Of a DNA stretch of 64,000 nt, positions 36,102-47,000 are shown piece by piece (the first letter of the stretch is position 1; every line of letters begins with the position of its first letter). Origin of the DNA: Argopecten irradians (Eukaryota > Mollusca > Bivalvia > Pectinida > Pectinidae); assembly GCF_041381155.1 (NCBI RefSeq), contig NC_091135.1:55937997-56001996 (forward strand), given 5' to 3'. Below the pieces are notes generated by a model that saw only the letters and a list, made by a program, of their open reading frames with translations, had not been told where the DNA came from and did not search any database. The position numbers and the translations under genes are program-made.

Positions 36102-37149
36102 GTTATACATGTCAAGTGACGGTCACGCTCTTGTGCACTCGGACACCTCGCGTGCTCCTATAAAGAATTTTTTATGATGGATCAGCAGTTTGTTGTGGTT
36201 TAATCAGCACGAGAACGTGTTACAATTCCAATGTTTAAAAGAGGTCGACCCTAACTCAATCAATCACCAAAAACAATGTGTTAATTTTTAATATTTGAGA
36301 TCCATTTGAAAATAAATTACAGTCAACAAGACACATAATACTCATTAAAGATGTCTCTAGGAATTCTTATCATTAGTCCAATCATTACATCCAGACAGAC
36401 AAATGATGGAGTTTTGAGAAAAACTGCATCGGCTCAACACTACACTCGACTCGATACATCAGTTGTGAATCATTCATTTAAAAAGCTCAATTTTCATTAT
36501 TGTATTTACTACAGTTTTATCAATTGAAACACCTCCCTATTTGCATTTGTGTTGTATAGTTTTCCTGTCATTTGCATTTCAACATCAAACAAAACTCAAC
36601 TCCTATTCTTTGATGAAACCAATATCAGATCTGACCCATGGATTCCTTTTATAGATATTATTGGCCATACTTGCATGCGTTTTTGGTACAAAATAGGTTA
36701 CCTGCACGAGTTCTGTAGGAACAACTTTACAAAACACGTGCTAATAACAAAATTCTAAGGATAGCGTTACTGACCTAAACGTTTACATATAAATATCTGT
36801 ACAATTAATATAATGTCTTAATTGATAATAAGATATTTTTGAAATAAAACTGTTACAGAGTTGTTCAGAATGACTACAAATATTGCAATAGAATGTGACA
36901 GGTTGCACTGATGTAAGACAGAATGGATTGACATCGGGTTCGAAAGGTCACTGCTGCTACTACAAAAAGAATATGGACTGATTTTAATAAAACAGCTCTT
37001 GCATGTATCTGAAATATCTTTGATAGAAGTTTCGGAGCTGGTAGGTCAAGGTAAATGTCACTGTTGCTATATACATGTATATACACGCACAATCATCGTC
37101 AAGACTCTGATGGCTTCATTTCTTTAGCGATTTCCCTACAAATCGCATA
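36102..37149. other. Intergenic, nothing recognised
   Basis: No coding frame or repeat family that I can identify. Confidence 0.5.
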
Positions 37150-37790
37150 CATAAAGTTATATTTCATGCTAATTTCAATGTAATGATATGTCGCTTAGAA
37201 CATGGACATGCAACTTGATGATTTAGCTCCCCAAAAGCATATATCGGCCTATAAGAGAGCCGAAATCTAGGGATCATATATTCTTGGTTTTGAATAAAGC
37301 ACCTTCAATGCACCTTCAATCACCGCCATGTTCAGTACCTTCGAGTTTTGTCGGACGTGACTGACGTCCACACGACCTGCACGTGGTAAGCCAGGTAACC
37401 GGCGTAAGTGCACATTTGTTTGTTTACGTTTTCCTTCTGGCTAATATGAGCAAATCGTGCTAGTATATGTCCACAGATCGCGCATTTGAAACATCTATTT
37501 CACACATAGCCGTAATTCAATATTGTGTGTATCAAATATTGTAATGCGCGAGCATTTTTCTTTGTAGATCCAGTCTGCTGAGGTCGACCACATGTTTTGT
37601 TTACGAAAAATTGTCGACATTTCCTCTCGGTCTCACAAATTTCGTGCTACTTGTCGCATCGATGTTCGGAAGAGTGCGGAATGGTTCGTCATCTTTCGAG
37701 CCTATTTTCACGTGTACATCACGTGTACACGTGCACGTTAAAAAGATTTTCTATTTTTATAATTAAAATACTTCCAGTTCTGCAATTTTA
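37150..37790. repeat. ~0.6-kb dispersed repeat, copy 1
   Basis: Matches 51135-51710 in the same orientation over most of its length. Shared blocks include CTCCCCAAAAGCATAT, CCGAAATCTAGGGATC, CAATCACCGCCATGTTCAGT, CCTGCACGTGGTAA, ATATGTCCACAGA and CGTCATCTTTCGA. This copy has a 12-bp internal duplication (GCACCTTCAAT twice) and an ACGTGTACATCACGTGTACACGTG palindromic stretch near 37710. Class unknown; no protein recognised. Confidence 0.75.
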
Positions 37791-38019
37791 TAAAAAATGG
37801 TAAAATCAGAAAGTTTTTTGCTCACGTATTGGCTCATTACACCTGTATCTAATCTCATTCATATAGTCTCAGGCGTATATAAAACAAGTATTATATTTTC
37901 CGTTTTGACGCTTGGATTTTACACATTTATTATCAATATAATTCTTATATATATATATACCAGCATGCCCTCTTCCTATCTCTCTCCTCTCATCCCCACT
38001 AACATCTCGTATATGTATC

Positions 38020-38215
38020 AACCACCATCTCACCATCTCATTTTAGTCATATCTTCTCAGCCGCCATATCACTCCACCATCTCGTCTCAACCGCTATTTC
38101 ACTTCTACCACCATCTCACTTCTACCGCCATCTCACCTCTACCACCATCTCACCTCTACCGCCATCTCACTTCTACCACCATCTCGTCTTATCTACCGTT
38201 TCACCTTAACCACCT
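38020..38215. repeat. 17-bp CT/CA-rich minisatellite
   Basis: About five clean and several degenerate copies of a 17-bp unit (TTCTACCACCATCTCAC, with TCTACCGCC as the alternate). The pyrimidine-rich strand bias gives a long open frame on + without coding character (Ser/Thr/His/Pro). Confidence 0.8.
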
Positions 38216-38399
38216 TATCTCCTTTACAACTGTCTCTTATCAACAACTACGATCTTATCTCGACCACCATATTTTACATATGAAATATATACATGTACAT
38301 TAAACTGTTATAACTACATTTAAAGCGATAAGCGCTCAGAGCCACATTTTATCATCATTGCACAATGTTTTATTCATTATTTTTTTTAATTATCTTTTT

Positions 38400-38955
38400 A
38401 ATTAATTTGTTCACCATTTAAGTACATTGACATATTCTTTAATAATTTCATATCGATGTATCGTTGTAACAATGACCTTCTATCGAGATATAGTTTGAAT
38501 AGGGAAACAATAGAACAATTGTCAACACTTCTGTTTGAAATATGATGTTTGTATATTGTATAGCCAATTAAGGACAAAAGAACATTAATTTCGTTGTAAT
38601 TCCGATCAGCAATCTTCTAACCTATAACAATGAACATCATTAACCTTAATTGTACATTGAAGTGACATCTTTCTAAAATTGTATGGATTAAATTCCACAA
38701 AGCATCTACACATTGACATTCAATAAAATAGTGTTTATAATCATCCTTAATTTTACATATCAAACATGTATCATCCTCAATAATAGCCCATCTTTTAAGC
38801 AAATTTCCATTTGGAAGGATATTGTTCAATGTTTTTCATTTATATATTTTAAAATCAAAAAGTTTAAAACTAGGAAAGACGGAGAAAAACCCCCCACTAT
38901 TTCTAGAATCATAACATTATTGTACTTAAAATGAAATCCCTTTTTCAAAGAATGT
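38400..38955 (-). mobile_element. LINE 3' fragment (C-terminal RT region)
   Basis: Minus-strand frame at 38617-38829 reads LNNILPNGNLLKRWAIIEDD followed by the knuckle CLICKIKDDYKHYFIEC (C-x2-C-x7-H-x4-C), then ALWNLIHTILERCHF. After a stop the similarity continues with KIADRNYNEINVLLSLIGY and LYLDRRSLLQRYIDMKLL down to about 38400. This is the region downstream of the RT palm in LINEs. Broken, 5'-truncated copy. Confidence 0.75.
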
Positions 38956-41900
38956 ACAGAACAGTTTGTAACTACATAGGATCTGGGGTTAATTAGACTT
39001 CCATTATGATCACGTCAATGGTCATTGCAATTACGGTGACCGGAAGGAGACATGTATTGGTTCAGCATTACCCAGAATGCTTGTTGTCTTGGTTTCACTT
39101 GGAATGTAGACAATTGAGGCTTACTAATATAACAAGAAGTCTTTACTCTTTCTATCACCAAAGCGAAAGTGTCCTTTACATACACTGGTTCACAATGATG
39201 GCGCATTTGTTTTGTTATGGTCATACCATTATGAAGAAAAAAGAATTTTAGAGGGGTAGTTTGGTGACGATAAAAGGGGGAAGTTAAATTGTCAGTCGAT
39301 GTTACAATTTCTTCATTGCTTTTAAAACATTTCGTTCTACTCGCCAGGCGGGATTCATGCCTTCTGTTTAACAAAACGAATCTAATTTTACGTTTGCAAT
39401 TTGTATTACGTTTTTCTAAATGATTTTTGTAGTGTTCGCTATATTAACGTGATCTGACGTCGTCCGTTATATTTGTAAATATCTGTCAGGAAATACTGCT
39501 TTTTATAACTGACAAAGCAGAACTGTTCCAAGAAACTGAGTTGACGAAATCCATGTGAATATGGCGTCAAATGACGTAACGGTATTTCGCGTAATTATGA
39601 ATACATTTGCATTTCTGCGTTCTAGATTTACATATTTAAGAATGATATAAATGTTTCGCAGTGACTCAGATAAACTATTGCTTTTGTTGCCTGATTTAGT
39701 TGACTTAAGAACCTGTTGCTATACACTGTAGATTCACTTTTTTCCACACAGGTAAGCACACTCTCATTATGTAAAGTGCATTTTGAATTCACGTAATCCA
39801 TTTTCTGACTGGTATACAAATATGGTAGCTATATCCATATAAACGCCAGATTTGCTTTCATCATTGAAGTCATCATTGTCATATGGAATCATCAATTCTA
39901 TTGAGAAATCATATATCTATATATTTATCCTCAGGGGATTAATAATGGGTTTTACAGATCACTCAAATGCTGCATTCTATTTTGAATATAACAAGGTTAA
40001 TTAAAACATTTTTCATTTATCAAATTGTCTATGTAATAATATTTGAAGCATTGTATTTCTTTTTATTCATATTATTGACATTTACTTTTATTCATATTAT
40101 TGACATTTACTTTTATTCATATTATTGACATTTGCTTTTATTCATATTTCTACATTAATCATCCCCTTTTCAGTTTTTGGATGTTTCAATTAAAAATTCG
40201 TTTTTTTATAAGTATTACGGAGTATGTATCATCATGCAAATATCTCAAAGGGTTTTTCTGATTTATCAGAAATAACTACGGTTAATTCAGTTCAGATGTA
40301 TCGGATAATATGTCAGTCATGAAGATAATGACGTATTGTCCAAGCTTTTTGCCCGATAAATCGTGTTTTCCTTATACAGATATACCTGTAACACGTATTG
40401 CATTAATTAGCTTTGTGATATAATGTCGATGGCTCGTAATAATTTAGGACGAAATAGCATCATCAGATGAAGTCTGGTTTTAGATAGTATGGTATACCAT
40501 ATGTTATGTGTCCCAATATATATGAATTCTTTGTTTGAAATATTTCTCTGTGTCAAATATGTATTACTTGGATCGCGTATATGTCATGAGTCAGTAGGTC
40601 ATCCTATCAAACAGGCGAGTCAATCAGTCGTGAGCATGTCTTGCCTGGAATAAATAACACGGACAGGTAAGAAACATCCCTTCCATTACCAATGTGATGA
40701 CGTATCAACACCACTAACATAATGTAATGGAGGGAAAGATGTACCATTGGGAATAATTAGAACTCGGAATGACGATATTAATCCTAACGGATTTCCGAAA
40801 TGTATTTTGGTACATCTTATAATATGAAGATTGCAAGGTCAGAGATACGGTTGGTTCATCAAAAGTGCTGCTTATAAAAGAAGGCCATCGAATCTCTGAT
40901 AGGCATAAGAAAACCAAAACGCAATCGTCAATTTCAGATGTCCAATTGTTTAGTCCCGATTGTTCTAAAATTTAGACATTTGTTTCGTAGATCAGAAATC
41001 GCAACACTTTATATTTTAATATCGCTAATCAACATTTCTTGATATGAATTTTCCACTCCCAGATTGAGGAAGCAAAGTGTGTCAAAACTGAAACAACATC
41101 TTGTGATCAGTATTCAATATATGATCGCAAAATGATAAATGTGGTCTACAGGTTTTTATGTTTCTGAGAAAATGCAAGCTTAATTGATTATTTAATTCAA
41201 CCACAACGTCGAAGACTGAATACTAATGTCATTGTTGTTAATAAGAACACCTGGGTTTAAATACCGGTATCAATTACATAATTACTAATTAGTAAAACAT
41301 ACTGCTTTAGTCATATAAAGCTGCTCATTTGTTCTCAATGATAATATTATCGTCATTAACTGAGCAAAAACCTACATATGGTTTCCAAATTAATTAACCT
41401 TTAGCTTAATTATCTATACATTCGATAATATTTTATCGAGAAGACCGCATATGTCATATTTTATGTTGATCATACGTAGGTAGGTCACCCAGGATACAAT
41501 AGGGGTTACTATCACTGTCGTTATATCCACTCCTGGACTATTTAATAGTAAAATTGAAGGTTCTGTGTGAAACATCAGATGGGCCAGGTATGTTGATCCT
41601 TTGATGTGGATCAAAAGAATTGAATAACAATTCACTGTGGTGGACTAATTGACTTTGAAACTTTGAAAGGAAGTCTCCGCAGGTCTGTAATTGGTCAGTT
41701 TATTTTCTCTTGAAATGCCTTCAGTTTAACTGAGATGGTCCGGGGTGGATAAAGACAGTGATAATATCCCCTGAAATATTAATGGTGTTGGTAGGGTAGA
41801 AAAAAGTGTTTATTCTCAGAAATAGCAAAGTACGTTTGAAACTAATCTATGGTTATCATGTTGTAGTTGTCAATTCATTAGGATTTATATAAGATATTTT

Positions 41901-43825
41901 TATATATGTATAACGAAATAAGTTATCGACGAAGCATTTTCTCTCTTCCACAGAGTTTCTTTCCTATAAATAATTTTAGATGAATAATCATAATCTTTAT
42001 CACAAACTGTATATGATGCTTCAATGCAACTCTATTTATGGAATTGACACTATATTATGCTCGGGTACCTCGATGAGACTATATGACCACAGATATAAAC
42101 ATTACAGAAACTGTCTTGAAATGACCATGTATGTAAGCGATTTGTTTAACGAATATAACCAAACTTTTTCTGAACCTTTTTAAATCACCTAATTAACCTT
42201 TATATGGCCGATCGATATACTACCAGTCCATCAACATTAGACCAAGTACTTAAATAGTGATGAACGACATAGATACTCAGGACTTTTCTCTGGAATGCTG
42301 TAATATATCAACTCCTTTATCATCAAATATAGCCACAACTATACCCATATATCATTAAAGATAATATTTTATTTTACCTTGGGGCCTTCACCATGGACTA
42401 TGATCAGTTGACGTCAGTGGGAGACAATGTGATTGATACCTGGTTTAGCTACGATAGACTGCTGATTCATAATGCTATAGACATATTCCTTATATCGACA
42501 GAAGAATAGGCCCCAACATAATGAACAATATAAAAGTTTAGATTAAGGTAATCAAAAATCACTTTACAAAACAGTACGCTATAATTGATGGGCAAAGTCG
42601 AAGACTGTTTCATGATCCTGGCTTCAGGTATAGACTGTTAGTTTGATCACAACCTGGGTAGCAATATAGATGACCTTAACGTTACAGTGACTGCTGATTA
42701 CTACTAGAAACATATATAAACTCAGTGGAAATGATGAAACATGGTTAACACGCCTATCGACCATCTGTGATGTAATCGTAGGTGACTCGACTTTAGATTG
42801 CAGTACTTTTTATACAAAAATGATTTCCACAACACAATACTTATGTTATTTGTTATCAGAACGATGAAACGATAAATGACGAAAGAAACATGTATATTTA
42901 TATATTTTATGACCATCTTTTTGCTATCCTTTAGATTTGCTAGGGCTACCTTGACTACCTCTAAGTCTATGTACAGCCATAAAGTCCACTGACACACTGT
43001 ACAATAAATCACGTTGTTCTAGATCTACTGGTTCCATGTAAATTCCGTACTGACGCGAAACATACACACGCAATTTATATCTATAGAAATCGATATGGCA
43101 ATCGTAGTTCAAAGCATGACTTTTATTTAAGATGCATGAAATTACCATACAACAACTCATAACATCAAATCAATTTAATACAACTAAAGATTATGATTAT
43201 TTTAATAAAAATATTTATTATTATTCAGAAATAAATAACCTTAACCATTTTCATATTGTGTTTACAAGAAAAAAACTTTTCAACCAACACTTTCAACTAT
43301 CAGAGTTATCGGTCTTATGTTAATTCATATGACAAGTAAAAATGTTTAAATTAAATCCTTGCTTGGCTAACGGTTTTGGTAGAAGCGGTGGAGGTAAAAC
43401 TAGACTTAGCTTAACATCTATTGCATACATGTATTTATCTATAAGTATATTTACTATAGTCCAGTACATTGAAACTTACGTATATATTAAGAAATCATAC
43501 AGTATATTGTCATTTTCAGGCCAAACTTTGAAATACAACATTCCTAACCTAACCAGGCTGTGAAACATGTGGTCATAACGAGCCATAATTGCATACATTT
43601 ATGAGCGTTATTGACTCTCATGTGGAATATTGTAAATCTATATTTTAGACTTTGAGAATAAAACCTAGAAGACATAATTATTGAGTACTCTTTATGATAA
43701 AATCTGTTTAGGTAATAATAAGCTGGTAATGAATATGTTTCAGAAATACATTAGGCATGTATCATTTTGCAGAGTTTTGCATATGATTGTGTTTCCTCCA
43801 TTAACCAGTTTTCGTATCTTTAGGT
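38956..43825. other. Intergenic region downstream of tyrosinase B
   Basis: No host gene recognised. A minus-strand frame at 42924-43160 (contains MEPVDLEQRDLLYSVSVDFM) looks slightly more protein-like than its surroundings but has no family match I know and no convincing splice context. The last few hundred bases should hold the 3' UTR of gene B; a minus-strand AATAAA (TTTATT on +) lies near 43213. Confidence 0.45.
40061..40147. repeat. 25-bp tandem repeat, 3.5 copies
   Basis: Unit TTTTATTCATATTATTGACA plus TTTAC repeated three and a half times with only one substitution (TTTGC). Confidence 0.9.
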
Positions 43826-44085
43826 TTAATCAGAGTCATTTTTACTTCTCATCATCTGCATATTTGGGTTTTGCATTTGCGGGGCTGCTTGACATCCGTT
43901 AAATCCAGGAACACACTTTTGAGACCGCAAATCGAACATCATTCCATTCATACAATTTTGTATGCGGTACATTCCACCTCGACACTGCGCATAGGATGAG
44001 CAGCTGCCCTGGCACATGCGCACTGTGCCATCAAGACATGGACGACAGAAGTCATTAATCACACACCCCTGACCAGTATGACAAG
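43826..44085 (-). CDS. Tyrosinase B exon 6 (Cys-rich, chitin-binding-like)
   Basis: Acceptor GTATGTTCCAG precedes CTTGTCATAC; joined to the last G of exon 5 it gives NVACHTGQGC. Ten cysteines in 64 residues. The stretch CSSYAQC-RGGMYRIQNC-MNGMMFDLRSQKC-VPGFNGC has the cysteine spacing and the G..F pattern of type-2 chitin-binding (CBM14) domains. Ends in a short Met/Asn/Gln tail and TAA. Confidence 0.85.
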
Positions 44086-47000
44086 CTGGAACATACAAGG
44101 TATAGATCTAATAACGCATTAATTAGCTACTATATCAAGCAATCATCAGCTTCGTGCTTTTGGGGATGTTTCCCTGCATATATATATTTATCCTGCAACT
44201 ACCGCACATACTCACGGATAACTATTGCCGGATAAACTTGTGCTTTATCCGTCAATACGACGGAACATTTTCTTACTTGACCCCGAACTTTTACCTTTCG
44301 ATGAATAAAACGTCAGTCAGTCCCGCTAAAACGTGACGTCACATTCACCGGGATGACGTCATTTTTACGATATCGAAAATCTCGAATGGCGATGTCGTCT
44401 CTTTTTTCGCTCATGGAAAAGGTTTGTATTGTAAAGTACATAATTGTAATTCTCTGATGGGGGATTATTGTTTTTTGAGTATTTTCATATTGTTTCAGTC
44501 ATATTAAACACTGAATAGAATTACTGGTACTGTTTGTGAACGCGCTTATATATTTCTCACGACAGTAAAAAGGAGTACACACTCATTCGGTTTAATGAAT
44601 GAATCTTTTCCTCCGCATCAAAGACGCGTCTCGCTTCGGGCGAAACCAAGTGAATAACTGACAATTTTCTACGTTTTGAATGCCATGATAGTTGCAGGAT
44701 AAACATAATACACGGTCAGTATCTCGGCAAAGCCTCGTCATCTCGGTTTTCCTAAGTCTTGCACCAAAATAAACCTTGTATTGTAAGATACTAACCATTT
44801 ATTCTCTATATATACGATATGTTTTTGCCGTGATATCATATATTAGAATATTGTTCTATTGTTTACAGAAACTAGCAACACTTACCGACATTAGGATGTG
44901 CTGGTTGGTTGTTATTGATGTTTAGAGGAGACTGTAGATTACGGATACCGAGAGGAGTCTGCATATTTGAAGTCCCTGTCCCAGAAGGAGTTTGCGTATT
45001 AGGGGCTCTTGCCACATTTGGAGCTCTTGCCACATTTTGTTCAGCAGCGGGTGGTGTGGCTGTAACTTCCGTCCCTACAAAAGGCCATGTCTCTACGTAA
45101 TCGCAATAGAACGACACAAACACGTGATCATTATCCAGTGTAGGGCATCCTCCCGCCCCCGTCATTGACCAAGTCCCGAGCACCGCCTCCCCGTAATCCA
45201 AGCCATACAACTTCGGGTGTGCTGTTGTTACCCGGACAGCCCCAGAGCAGGGTCGTATCTCGCCTATATTAGACTCGGGTACACGACAGAAAGGCATGCA
45301 TACTCTTCCACAGGAATCAAAGGCGGACAACATGACATCTGTCGCTCCTTCTGAAGGACTCTTCACAGCCACAAATGTTGTTGCAATGGATATTGCTAGC
45401 CGTCTATCCACAATTGCATATTCTTTGTAAGTCCCAAAGTAATTGATCCCATTTGATTGGACAAAAACTTTTCCGGAATCTGCATTTCCATTTTGACATG
45501 TAGGATTTGTGGCAAGTTTCCCAGACGTAAATCGTTCCTTCAAATTGTCGAACCCTTGCGGCGAATAAATGTCTGATTCTTCCGAGACCCGTCCGTCCAT
45601 TACGGGAAAAGACCGATAAGTACGATAGTTAGGAGGTCTGCGTGATATTATTTTGACCGGTAGGTATACCCATTGACGAATATCTGCTCTACCATTTAAA
45701 TTGTATGTATTTTGATAGCCCTGATGTATCGGTATGGCAGGACATTGAGGGTTTGTTGACGCGTCGTCCGACGTAATTGCCTGCCTCTGTTGATTGAGTG
45801 TGGCATTAGAGACGCTTTCCTCCAAAGGTGTCAGAAGATTTGGATCCATACCTCCAAAAAATCGTCTTTCGAAGTTTTGATTTGACAAAGGTGAAGCAGC
45901 TTCTGTCCTTGTCATACTCTGCGCTGGCCGTGCATTATTGCTTTGAACAGTCGTCTGTCCCATTCCACCGCTCATGCGTCCAAACGGCATTCCTGTATTG
46001 GACATTAGCAGTCTATGTGCAGGTGACAGTGGCCCTTGGAATATGGTCCGTTTTCGTCTTCCAAGAAATTTAGGATTCATCATAGTCTGAAACCTACCTG
46101 AAAACTTCATCAGATGAACATTATTCAAAATTTGTTGTTGTTGTTGTTGTTGTTGTTGCTGCTGCTGTTGTTGGTTACTTGATTGTGCACTGTCTATGTT
46201 CTGTTGAGAAATATTTCCATTGCTATCATTGGGAAGAGACTGGGTTTGTGTCCTGGAACTCTGATCTGAACGTGATGGTGACATGGGTCCAGTTACTGCA
46301 ACACAGAAAGCACGTGAGTTGTTTATCTCACAACGGAGATACGGCGATCCACAATCTCGATTCCTTAACGAGCAGTAGGGCACGGGAGCATACTCGTACA
46401 CTCCATCAATAAACCTATTGCTGTAACTGTCAATGTTACGGAGATTGCCGAACCCGAGCGGGGCTGTCGCCGTATGAAGGGTGTGGTTGACTACATCCGG
46501 GTAATCCGTTTCAGGATCTATTCCTAAACTTCGCTGCCTTTTCCTAAATACTTCCCAAATGAAGTCGACATACGCATGATGAGTAAAAAACAATGGGTCC
46601 TGGGAGGACGTCGCTAACATCGACATTTGACCATCGATATAGTCATGGATACGGCCATGTAAGAACTCTAGGTTATTGTTCGGAGCCGCCTGTGGCTCGG
46701 TAATGGCTGCGGTTCTTGTTTCCCGCAGAATATTCTGGATTCCCTCATCGCTGAATAAGTAGCCTCCAGACTCGCCGATATTCCGTATCAGAGGACCTGA
46801 TCTGGTCATCCAATCCGCAAATGGACCCGATCTTACTAATCCGTTCCCATTTCCAAAAAACCGTTCAGTCCACATACTAGATCGTGTCGGATCCCGTAGC
46901 TTGGAGTCCATAGAGGATGCCCAGTAAGGAACGGTAACAGTGGGAACCTTCTGTCGTAACGCATTCTCAAACCTGGAAAACACAATTCCACATCATGGTA

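Noticed and set aside
37797..38303. 168-codon + strand open frame
   Set aside because: It spans a 17-bp pyrimidine-rich minisatellite and AT-rich flanks; composition is that of the repeat, and no domain is recognisable.
39006..39374. Overlapping open frames on both strands near 39.0-39.4 kb
   Set aside because: Both strands open over the same bases, no family resemblance, no splice signals that make sense.
45828..46412. + strand frames opposite tyrosinase B exon 5
   Set aside because: Shadow frames of a strongly coding minus-strand exon.
46981..46983. Translation start of a 703-codon tyrosinase frame
   Set aside because: The codon is GTG and lies in the intron before the TTTTCCAG acceptor; the true reading enters from exon 4.
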